NCBI RefSeq assembly: GCF_001424185.1
Contig: NZ_LMOM01000072.1
Location: forward strand, 1 to 5,446
Direction: 5' to 3'
Source of the DNA: Deinococcus sp. Leaf326
GTDB taxonomy: Bacteria > Deinococcota > Deinococci > Deinococcales > Deinococcaceae
DNA length: 5,446 bases
Shown: one piece after another, positions 1 to 5,365 of the stretch
Layout: each line of letters begins with the position of its first letter
How positions within the stretch are numbered: position 1 is the stretch's first letter
Translations under genes and position numbers: made by a program
Notes under the pieces: generated by a model
The model's database searches: none
What the model saw: only the letters and a program-made list of their open reading frames with translations
Told to the model about the DNA's origin: nothing

Positions 1-98
1 TCACACCTCCAGAAGACCGCCTTTCGTCATTTTTGGCGATCCCCAAACCTGTTGAGGCTGTTCAGAACAGGGAAAACTGAAGTTGTCCTCTACTGAGG
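1..98. other. Left edge with no recognised gene; non-homologous to the RCC1 paralogue
   Basis: This stretch precedes the point where similarity to the intact RCC1 lipoprotein gene begins (about base 99). It contains a short palindrome, CTGTTC-A-GAACAG, at about 59-71. One plus-strand frame is open from base 1 to the TGA at 94-96, but its 31 codons resemble nothing I can name. It may be the end of an element or rearranged DNA that removed the 5' part of the adjacent gene. No start codon, ribosome site or promoter could be supported. Confidence 0.4.
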
Positions 99-116
99 GC
101 ACTCATCACCTTCGGC

Positions 117-1631
117 GTGAATCTTCCCCTGACCCCCGCGGCCGAGGGTGGGGCGACTAAAGACCCCTTCAACTTCTCCCTCAACGTGACCGCAGTCCAA
201 GACGCTGCACCACTCGTCGCGATGACTTCGGTCGTCAAACAGTGGGATGCGGTGGCAAAGACTTTCGGGAATTACGTCAAGTTCCCTACACGGACGTATA
301 CCGAGAATGGCGCGACGACCACACGGAGCCTGCCCGCGTATTACGACCTCAGCACCCTGGATGGCTCGACGACCGCCAAAGTCTTATGCGCTGGCGATGC
401 GAACATGAGCGTGACGAACATCAGTACCGCGACCTTCCCAAATCGGTGGCGAGTCCAGCTCTTCGCTTTAGGGGATCACACCCTAAGGGTCTTCGCGGGA
501 ATGAGCTGTCCGACGGACGGGAGCCCACTCCTCAGCCAGGCGGTGACGGGGGTGGGGACCGTCGGAACCAGTATCGCCACGGGCATCAATCATAGTGTGG
601 CCCTGAAGGCCGACGGGACAGTCTGGAGCTGGGGCAGGAACACCTTGGGACAACTGGGGGATGGCACGACCACGAACCGTACTACGCCAGTCACGGTGAC
701 AGGCCTCTCCAACGTGGTGAGCCTCGCTGGGGGTGCCAATCATAGTCTGGCGCTCCGGGCGGACGGAACCGTCCAAAGCTGGGGCGAGAACACCTTGGGA
801 CAACTCGGGGACGGGACGGACACCCAACGAAATACGCCCGTCGCTGTGAACGGCCTGTCTGACATCGTCAGCATCGCTGCGGGGAGTAATCATAATTTGG
901 CGCTCCGCGCAGACGGGACCGTTCAAAGCTGGGGCTTTAATGGCGCTGGGCAATTGGGGGATGGCACGACCATGACCCACCACACTCCGTTCACGGTGAC
1001 GGGCCTCTCCAACGTGGTGAGCCTCGCTGGGGGTGGCAATCACAGTCTGGCGCTCCGGGCGGATGGGACCGTTCAAAGCTGGGGCGGGAATAACTTTGGG
1101 CAACTCGGGGACGGGACCACCACTACGCGGGGCACGCCGGTTGCCGTCAGCGGCCTGAACGCGATCACAAGTATTGCTGCAGGCGCCGGGCACAGTCTGG
1201 GGCTCCGGGCGGATGGGACCGTTCAGAGTTGGGGCCAGAACACCGTCGGACAACTCGGGGACGGGACGACCACGAACCGCAACACCCCTGTCACGGTCAG
1301 CAGCCTGAACGGGATCGCGAGCGTCTCTGCAGGTGGCTATAGTTTGGCGTTGAGGATGGATGGGACCGTCCAAAGCTGGGCGTTGAACTCCCAAGGGCAA
1401 CTGGGTGATGGCACGAGCACGAACCGCAACACCCCCGTCACGGTCAGCGGCCTGAGCGGGATCACGAGCGTCTCTGCGGGCGCCTACCACACTTTGGCCT
1501 TGATGGCGAATGGAATTATCCAAAGCTCGGGGTTGAACAGCTCTGGGCAGTTAGGGGACGGGAGCACCACCTCGCGGCTGACGTCTGGCCCCGTGGGCGG
1601 TCTGAGCGGGGTTGCGCAGCCGACACCCTGA
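117..1631 (+). CDS. 5'-truncated RCC1-repeat protein (probable pseudogene or silent copy)
   Basis: The 504-residue frame matches residues 229-730 of the intact minus-strand lipoprotein in this window. Residues 1-150 correspond to the paralogue's pre-propeller region (FPTRTYTx[25 protein letters not shown]), including a cysteine pair at C91 and C131. Residues about 151-495 are seven RCC1-type repeats of 50 residues ([28 protein letters not shown]). RCC1 repeats fold as beta-propeller blades; a seven-blade propeller is inferred. The last two blades are eroded: one residue is lost at GG-YS, SWG becomes SWAL, then SSGL. The GTG at 117 corresponds to Val229 of the paralogue, and matching codons (ALITFG) lie upstream of it, back to about base 99. 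There is no ribosome site before it and no signal peptide, so the true 5' end is missing. Expression is doubtful. Confidence 0.8.
   Translation: MNLPLTPAAEGGATKDPFNFSLNVTAVQDAAPLVAMTSVVKQWDAVAKTFGNYVKFPTRTYTENGATTTRSLPAYYDLSTLDGSTTAKVLCAGDANMSVTNISTATFPNRWRVQLFALGDHTLRVFAGMSCPTDGSPLLSQAVTGVGTVGTSIATGINHSVALKADGTVWSWGRNTLGQLGDGTTTNRTTPVTVTGLSNVVSLAGGANHSLALRADGTVQSWGENTLGQLGDGTDTQRNTPVAVNGLSDIVSIAAGSNHNLALRADGTVQSWGFNGAGQLGDGTTMTHHTPFTVTGLSNVVSLAGGGNHSLALRADGTVQSWGGNNFGQLGDGTTTTRGTPVAVSGLNAITSIAAGAGHSLGLRADGTVQSWGQNTVGQLGDGTTTNRNTPVTVSSLNGIASVSAGGYSLALRMDGTVQSWALNSQGQLGDGTSTNRNTPVTVSGLSGITSVSAGAYHTLALMANGIIQSSGLNSSGQLGDGSTTSRLTSGPVGGLSGVAQPTP
567..1614 (+). repeat. Seven tandem coding repeats of about 150 bp (RCC1 blades)
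   Basis: The codons for TVxSW recur at 621, 771, 921, 1071, 1221, 1368 and 1518. The spacing is exactly 150 bp except for one 147-bp unit with a one-codon deletion. A higher-order 300-bp relation is also visible: about 691-763 and 991-1063 differ at only a few bases, so alternate units are more alike than neighbours. The linkers at about 1270-1330 and 1417-1480 are likewise nearly identical. Confidence 0.9.
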
Positions 1632-1655
1632 TCAGCATGGGCGGGCGCGGTTCTC

Positions 1656-1718
1656 CCGACGTGGGCCCCAAGCTGCATGACCCACAACGTCGGCAAGGGG
1701 GCGATGGATCCCTTGCCG
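1656..1718 (+). other. Two overlapping hairpins upstream of the HU gene
   Basis: The first hairpin pairs CCGACGT (1656-1662) with ACGTCGG (1687-1693), with GGG/CCC pairing further in across a bulge. The second is a perfect 9-bp stem, CGGCAAGGG (1691-1699) with CCCTTGCCG (1710-1718), around a 10-base loop. The two share bases 1691-1693, so they partly exclude each other. No T-tract follows. They could end transcription from the upstream RCC1 remnant, act in an HU leader if one exists, or be a small palindromic repeat. Confidence 0.45.
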
Positions 1719-1747
1719 CGCTCAAGGAGGCACCTGCCACCTTCCCG

Positions 1748-1777
1748 CTGACAGCGCACCTCTCCATGCAGCACACT
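1748..1777 (+). promoter_or_regulatory. Weak candidate promoter for a leaderless HU transcript
   Basis: CTGACA (1748-1753, 5 of 6 matches to TTGACA) lies 18 bases before CACACT (1772-1777, 3 of 6 to TATAAT). The latter ends 6 bases before the HU ATG. Leaderless transcripts with a -10 box just ahead of the start codon are common in Deinococcus, and HU has no ribosome site at normal distance. The -10 match is poor, so this is only a suggestion. Confidence 0.25.
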
Positions 1778-1783
1778 GTTGCC

Positions 1784-2179
1784 ATGACCAAACCCGCGAA
1801 GAAGGCCGCCCCCAAGACGAACGCTGCTCCGGAGCCCAAGGCCGCCCCCGAGAAGAAGACTGCCGCTGCCCCTGCACCCGCCCCGGCCACCCCGGCCGAG
1901 AAGGGCAAGCTCGCCAAAGCCGAACTCACTGAGCAGATTGCCCAGCACACCGGCCTCTCCCGCAAGCAGGCGAACGAGGCCTTCGATGCCATGGTCGAGG
2001 TCCTGGTCGATACCCTCAAGAGTGGCAAGAGCGTCGGCCTCCCCGGCCTTGGGACCCTCAGCGTCAAGGAGACCGCCGCCCGCACCGGCGTACGCCCCGG
2101 AACCAGCGACAAGATTCAGATCCCCGCTGGGAAGAAGGTCGCCTTCAAAGTCGCCGCGAGCCTCAAAGGCACCCTCTAA
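1784..2179 (+). CDS. hup: DNA-binding protein HU, Deinococcus type with basic N-terminal tail
   Basis: The 131-residue product is a histone-like nucleoid protein that binds and bends DNA as a dimer and compacts the chromosome. Residues 1-42 form a low-complexity tail of Lys, Ala and Pro ([11 protein letters not shown]…), a known feature of Deinococcus HU. Residues 43-131 are the HU fold: a helical dimerisation part ([20 protein letters not shown]), the core [11 protein letters not shown] (84-95), and the DNA-binding beta arm around ARTGVRPGT (99-107) with Pro105 at the tip. It closes with [20 protein letters not shown] chose the ATG at 1784 because MTKPAKK matches the usual Deinococcus N-terminus; the frame is open further upstream but that part looks like noise. 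An AAGGAGG at 1724-1730 is too far from this ATG to serve it. The gene appears monocistronic, with its own terminator. Confidence 0.95.
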   Translation: MTKPAKKAAPKTNAAPEPKAAPEKKTAAAPAPAPATPAEKGKLAKAELTEQIAQHTGLSRKQANEAFDAMVEVLVDTLKSGKSVGLPGLGTLSVKETAARTGVRPGTSDKIQIPAGKKVAFKVAASLKGTL

Positions 2180-2195
2180 CTTCCCCACACTTCAG

Positions 2196-2221
2196 GAGGC
2201 CTCCGGGCCTCTTTTTCTTTT
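2196..2221 (+). terminator. Rho-independent terminator of the HU gene
   Basis: GAGGCC (2196-2201) pairs perfectly with GGCCTC (2206-2211) across a TCCG tetraloop of the stable UNCG class. TTTTTCTTTT follows at once. The stem begins 17 bases after the HU stop codon, the classic arrangement for intrinsic termination. Confidence 0.9.
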
Positions 2222-2572
2222 CCCGCACGCCCGGCCCAGCAGAGCCGCCCACACGCTCACGGGCGTGTCGTCTTGCCTGGTGAGGCACAGATTCACGTGG
2301 GTCTTTTTCCTGAATCCATTCGGACGGGCAGCTCTGTCCAACAGCTGGCGTGCGCTTGCGCCAAGGCGTCGCGCAGTTCAGGCCCAAGAAAAAACTCCGG
2401 AAGAAGTACGCCGGTCGAATCGTCCGGAGGGACACTCACCCTCCAGCGACCGGCGTACTCCCTCCTCGGAGGACTCCCCCTAGTTCTTTGCCGAGAGAAT
2501 GGACCACTCCCCTCAGGCTCTCTCTCTGATCCACGGAGGAGGTGACGCCCAAGCCCCACCCCTGCGCCAGCT
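2222..2572. other. Intergenic stretch rich in small hairpins
   Basis: No coding frame here looks like a protein. Small perfect stems occur at 2251-2268 (ACACGC/GCGTGT), 2274-2287 (TGCCT/AGGCA), 2346-2363 (TGGCG/CGCCA) and 2461-2472 (CCTCC/GGAGG), besides the larger one at 2405-2459. As the meeting point of two convergent transcription units it probably serves for termination. The density of stems could also mark decayed repeat elements. Confidence 0.5.
2389..2459 (-). terminator. Nested long hairpin, candidate terminator for the RCC1 lipoprotein gene
   Basis: A perfect 13-bp inverted repeat, AGTACGCCGGTCG (2405-2417) with CGACCGGCGTACT (2447-2459), encloses a second perfect 6-bp stem, GGAGGG (2426-2431) with CCCTCC (2439-2444), around a 7-base loop. 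Read on the minus strand, a run of six T (A's at 2389-2394) follows the stem by 10 bases. This suits termination of the minus-strand gene, whose stop codon lies about 115 bases upstream in that direction. The size and nesting would also suit a palindromic repeat element. Confidence 0.5.
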
Positions 2573-4765
2573 TCAGGGCATCGGCTGCACCGCCCGCCAT
2601 CCAATACTGGCAGGGGTGTTCCGTTGCGCTTTGTAATCCCCGAGCTGCACATAAAAGTTATCGCCCCAAGTCCATATCATCCCGTCTGCCGTCAAGGCCA
2701 CACTATGACGCTGCCCCCCCGCGAGGCGGGTCATCCCACTCAGACCACTCACGGCGACCGGCGTCTTCCGATTGATGGTCGTGCCGTCTCCCAACTGCCC
2801 ATAATCGTTCCTGCCCCAGCTCCATCCTGTCCCATCCGCCTTCAATGCCAGACTATGCGCATCACCCGCAGCGATGCTCGTGACCCCGCTCAGGCCACTC
2901 ACCATGACCGGCGTGGATCGATTGATCCCCGTGCCGTCTCCCAGTTCACCGAAGCCATTAGAACCGCTGCCCCAGACCGTTCCATCCGCCTTCAAGGCCA
3001 GCGTGTAATTCCCACCCGCACTGATGCTCATGACCCCGCTCAGGCCGCTCATGGCGACCGGCGCTGTCCGATCCGTGAGCGTGCCGTCCCCCAATTCCCC
3101 ATTTCTGTTGTACCCCCAGCCCCACACGGTCCCGTCCCCCTTCAAGGCCATACCCCGAGCGAAAGACGCAGAGATGCTCATGACCCCACTCAGGCCAGGA
3201 ATTGTTGCAGGCAGGAGTCGTTGGGTGGTGGTGCCGTCCCCCAGTGCCCCATAGCCACCCGCGCCCCAGCTGAAGACGGTCCCATCTGCCCGGAGTGCCA
3301 GACTGTGACTTGAACCTGTGGCAACGCTGACGATATCCGAGAGGCCCTGGACCGGAACAGGCAAGGGTCGTTGGGTGGTGGTGCCGTCTCCCAGTTCCCC
3401 AGAACTGTTATCGCCCCAGCTTTGGACGGTCCCGTCCGCTCGGAGCGCCAGATTATGCGCAGTGCCCGCAGAAACGCTGGTAATTCCGCTCAAGTTCTCC
3501 ACCTGGACTGGCGGAAGCTTAGAGGCGGGAGTCACAACGCCTAGCTGCTTATAGGTGTTGTCGCCCCAGGCGATGACGGTGCCGTCCGCTCGGAGCGCCA
3601 GACTGTGGCGCCAACTGGTAGAGATGCTGGTTTCACTGTTCCCGACCCCCGTCACCGTCTGGCTGAGCACGGGCCTGCCACTGGCTGGACACGTCATGCC
3701 CTCGAACACCTTCAGGCTGTGCTCCCCCAGGGAGAGCAGTTGCACCCGCCACCGGTTCGGGAAACTCGCCGTGCTGATGTTCGTCACGCTCATATTCGCG
3801 TCACCCGCACACAGCACTTTCGCGGTCGTAGAGCCATTCACATTGCTGAGGTCGTAATACGCAGGCAGACTCCGCGTGACCGCTACCCCGTTCTGCGTAT
3901 ACGTTCGCGTGGGGAACTTCTCGTAGTTGCCCAGGGCTCGAGTGGACGTATTCCACTGCTTGACGGCGGAACTCAGCACCGCGAGGGGCAGCGCATCCTG
4001 CACAGCGGTCACATTGAGCGAGAAACTGAAGGGGTCCTTGGCCGCGCCACCGTTGGCCGCAGCAGTCATGGGCACGTTCACCCCGAAGGTGATGAAGGCA
4101 CTGTCCCCTGAGGCCATGAGGGTCGTTCCTCCAACCGAAGGTGGTGTCGTGAGCCACCAGCCCGTCTGGCTCAGGGTCTTGATGCCTTTGCCGGTGATGT
4201 CCACTGTGCTGACATCGAGGCCGGTCAGTACGGCATTCGCCTGCGGATCCGCAATTGCAGTGTTCGTCGAAGCGTTGATGGTCTGACCTTGAACCAGGGA
4301 GAGTGTACTGATGGACGCGCTGGCGTCCGAACCATCGAAATACCAGACGTTCGTAAAGACGCTGTCGGTGGGACTGCCCTGGGGGACCACGGCTACGAAC
4401 TTCGGATTGCGCAGGGTCTGGCCGGTGTTGTTGGTGACCTTGTAGGTGACGCGGATATGCCGGATGCCTGTCGCCTCGACTGCGAAGGTCTGGACCAGAA
4501 CGCGCGAGAAGCTGAATTGGTCCGGTGCACTGACGAGATCCTGAGCGCCCAGACCACTGGACGGCAAGGACTGAACCTGGCTGGTGGGGGCGCTCGTTCC
4601 GACCCCGGTGAAGTCGATCTGGAAGACGCCGGGGAGGGCCTGCTGAGCCGGCGTACCCGGCGCCGTGGCTACCGGAAGAGTTGTGGTTGGCACGGTCGCG
4701 GTCATCTGCCCACAGGCAGCGAGCAGGAGAGCGGGGAGCAGCAAGGGTAGGAGGTGTCGGCGCAT
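2573..4765 (-). CDS. RCC1-repeat lipoprotein with seven-blade beta-propeller
   Basis: The 730-residue product begins with a lipoprotein signal: MRRH, a Leu-rich stretch and the lipobox LAAC, with Cys18 as the likely lipidated residue, so it is probably exported and membrane-anchored. Residues about 40-370 form a domain I cannot name; it holds an Ig-like sounding stretch (IRVTYKVTNNTGQTLRNPKFVAVVP) and two cysteines, C319 and C359, also present in the plus-strand paralogue. Residues about 385-712 are seven 50-residue RCC1 repeats ([28 protein letters not shown]), expected to form a propeller that binds a partner. The ligand is unknown. ATG at 4765 is supported by GGAG 8 bases upstream. The gene follows a small leader-like peptide gene with a 2-base gap, suggesting coupled translation. 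Family membership is firm; function is not. Confidence 0.92.
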   Translation of the reverse strand: MRRHLLPLLLPALLLAACGQMTATVPTTTLPVATAPGTPAQQALPGVFQIDFTGVGTSAPTSQVQSLPSSGLGAQDLVSAPDQFSFSRVLVQTFAVEATGIRHIRVTYKVTNNTGQTLRNPKFVAVVPQGSPTDSVFTNVWYFDGSDASASISTLSLVQGQTINASTNTAIADPQANAVLTGLDVSTVDITGKGIKTLSQTGWWLTTPPSVGGTTLMASGDSAFITFGVNVPMTAAANGGAAKDPFSFSLNVTAVQDALPLAVLSSAVKQWNTSTRALGNYEKFPTRTYTQNGVAVTRSLPAYYDLSNVNGSTTAKVLCAGDANMSVTNISTASFPNRWRVQLLSLGEHSLKVFEGMTCPASGRPVLSQTVTGVGNSETSISTSWRHSLALRADGTVIAWGDNTYKQLGVVTPASKLPPVQVENLSGITSVSAGTAHNLALRADGTVQSWGDNSSGELGDGTTTQRPLPVPVQGLSDIVSVATGSSHSLALRADGTVFSWGAGGYGALGDGTTTQRLLPATIPGLSGVMSISASFARGMALKGDGTVWGWGYNRNGELGDGTLTDRTAPVAMSGLSGVMSISAGGNYTLALKADGTVWGSGSNGFGELGDGTGINRSTPVMVSGLSGVTSIAAGDAHSLALKADGTGWSWGRNDYGQLGDGTTINRKTPVAVSGLSGMTRLAGGQRHSVALTADGMIWTWGDNFYVQLGDYKAQRNTPASIGWRAVQPMP
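2600..3630 (-). repeat. Seven tandem coding repeats of 150 bp (RCC1 blades)
   Basis: On the plus strand the block GTGCCGTC recurs at 2781, 2931, 3081, 3231 and 3381, an exact 150-bp period. The outermost units on each side diverge: the first blade has a variant linker (VVTPASKLPP) and the last lacks GDGTTT (GDYKAQRNTP). The protein period is exactly 50 residues from residue 385 to 700, with no insertions, which suggests frame-preserving expansion or gene conversion. Confidence 0.9.
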
Positions 4766-4767
4766 GG

Positions 4768-4956
4768 TCAGAACTCCGTGTCGAAGGGGGAGGCGTTGTA
4801 AGCGTTGCTCAAACTGATCGGAATGGAGATGGCGAGCGTCACTGTGGTCCAGGCGCCGAGGGGTGTCAGGGAGGGCGCTTCGTAGGGCGTGAGGATCGCT
4901 GGAGCATGCTCAGAACAGACGACAGAGAGGAGGGAATTCGTGATGGGAGATGTCAC
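4768..4956 (-). CDS. Small protein with lasso-type RiPP leader motif
   Basis: The 62-residue product starts MTSPITNSLLSVV from the GTG at 4956, chosen because GAGG lies 6 bases upstream. An earlier in-frame GTG at 5016 (82 residues) has no ribosome site and abuts a likely -10 box. Residues 25-40, YEAPSLTPLGAWTTVT, match in full the YxxPxLxxxGx(F/W)xxxT pattern of lasso peptide leaders, which RRE domains bind. The leader would end at T40-L41, leaving a 21-residue tail (AISIPISLSN…SPFDTEF). That tail has no Asp or Glu at positions 7-9, so a classic lasso ring cannot form. No modifying enzymes are visible in this window. The stop lies 2 bases from the start of the RCC1 lipoprotein. It may be an unusual RiPP, a small protein sharing the motif by descent or chance, or a coupling leader. 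Confidence 0.5.
   Translation of the reverse strand: MTSPITNSLLSVVCSEHAPAILTPYEAPSLTPLGAWTTVTLAISIPISLSNAYNASPFDTEF
4774..4777 (-). promoter_or_regulatory. Ribosome binding site of the RCC1 lipoprotein gene
   Basis: On the minus strand GGAG lies 8 bases before the ATG at 4765. It falls inside the last codons of the upstream small gene (ACG GAG TTC TGA), so ribosomes finishing that gene pass over it. This is typical of translational coupling. Confidence 0.7.
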
Positions 4957-4962
4957 AGACAA

Positions 4963-4966
4963 CCTC
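4963..4966 (-). promoter_or_regulatory. Ribosome binding site deciding the small-protein start
   Basis: GAGG on the minus strand, with 6 bases between it and GTG at 4956. It favours the 62-residue form over the 82-residue form. Confidence 0.45.
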
Positions 4967-5016
4967 GAAGGATGGAAAAGCAGGGGGAAGGAGAAAGCAG
5001 GCGAACTCTTCTTCAC

Positions 5017-5022
5017 ATCATA
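5017..5022 (-). promoter_or_regulatory. Candidate -10 box for the small-protein/RCC1 lipoprotein operon
   Basis: TATGAT on the minus strand matches TATAAT at 5 of 6 positions. Transcription would start near 5010, giving a leader of about 54 bases before the GTG at 4956. A TTTACG (5043-5048) resembles a -35 box, but its spacing of 20 bases is too long, so the upstream element is unclear. Confidence 0.35.
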
Positions 5023-5316
5023 TGAATGAGGCGTTAATGACCCGTAAAGAAGCGTCCTCGCCCCTATTCAGAAGCATCCTCATCTGTATTCCAACCGCCC
5101 CCACACGCTTGTCGTCCATAACGCAGGGTCGCCCGTCTAACGGGTGCCCCTTACTAGGGCATGTGCGCATTGGCAATCCATGACCTGAGCTGATCCATAC
5201 AGTTAGGACATGCCGATGCTCTCCCTCGATGTGCCCGACTACAGTCCGCTTGAGTGCCAAATGGGACGAAGGATTCCAAATTACCCTTCACATTGAGGAT
5301 GGCGAGGTGTACCTGC
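5023..5316. other. Region between the operon promoter and the insertion sequence
   Basis: No convincing complete gene is present. Two adjacent stems occur at 5132-5144 (CCCGT/ACGGG, 3-base loop) and 5145-5161 (TGCCC/GGGCA, 7-base loop), without a T-tract. A minus-strand frame (5018-5260) is open but has no recognisable protein character. A possible gene fragment at 5229-5316 is listed separately. Confidence 0.4.
5229..5316 (+). pseudogene. Possible gene fragment cut by the insertion sequence
   Basis: From ATG 5229 the frame encodes MCPTTVRLSAKWDEGF followed by QITLHIEDGEVYL, which looks like real protein with alternating hydrophobic residues. It then runs across the apparent IS end at 5317 and stops at 5376-5378. 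There is no good ribosome site. Another frame from ATG 5210 (MPMLSLDVPDY) ends early, so a start joined by a frameshift is conceivable. I recognise no family; it could be chance. Confidence 0.2.
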
Positions 5317-5365
5317 TGAGGTTCCCCCCTCGGTCGGTCCAGTCCGGTTGCAAAGACAGCGTACC

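Larger units (their letters stand above)
99..4093. repeat. Pair of long diverged inverted repeats (RCC1 paralogues) flanking the HU gene
   Basis: The left arm is about 99-1631 and the right arm about 2573-4093, in opposite orientation. By eye the pre-propeller parts are roughly three-quarters identical in DNA. They share short exact runs, for example about 20 bases around the codons for MSVTNIS. Both products end in QP-x-P just before the stop. The arms enclose the HU gene and its flanks (1632-2572). Exchange between the arms would invert that segment and swap propeller ends between the two genes. Confidence 0.75.

Noticed and set aside
483..1523. Long minus-strand open frame opposite the truncated RCC1 gene
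   Set aside because: It is a by-product of the 150-bp repeat and high G+C. The protein is a low-complexity Arg/Pro/Ala repeat with no family character, whereas the plus strand reads as RCC1.
567..1614. CRISPR array or non-coding tandem repeat
   Set aside because: The period is 150 bp, the repeats are degenerate and entirely in one coding frame, and they translate to RCC1 blades.
1637..1783. N-terminal extension of HU to an upstream ATG at 1637 or 1766
   Set aside because: The extra residues have no HU character and no ribosome site suits either start. MTKPAKK at 1784 is the expected Deinococcus N-terminus.
1484..2188. Minus-strand open frames opposite the HU gene
   Set aside because: They give Gly/Leu- or Ala/Ser-rich low-complexity proteins that mirror the Lys/Ala/Pro codons of HU. 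HU is unmistakable on the plus strand.
2542..2775. Plus-strand frame after a GGAGGAGG sequence
   Set aside because: The ribosome-site-like purine run is attractive, but the frame lies mostly antisense to the end of the RCC1 lipoprotein and its product looks random.
2624..4111. Several plus-strand open frames opposite the RCC1 lipoprotein
   Set aside because: They are antisense shadows of the repeats and share the same 150-bp period in a meaningless frame.
4768..4956. Canonical lasso peptide precursor
   Set aside because: The leader pattern fits, but the residue after T-x is Ala and positions 7-9 of the tail are Ser-Leu-Ser, so no Asp/Glu can close the ring. No lasso maturation genes are in the window.
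5018..5260. Minus-strand 80-codon frame upstream of the small leader-like gene
   Set aside because: It would start at TTG, has no clear ribosome site, no recognisable pattern, and ends inside the likely promoter.
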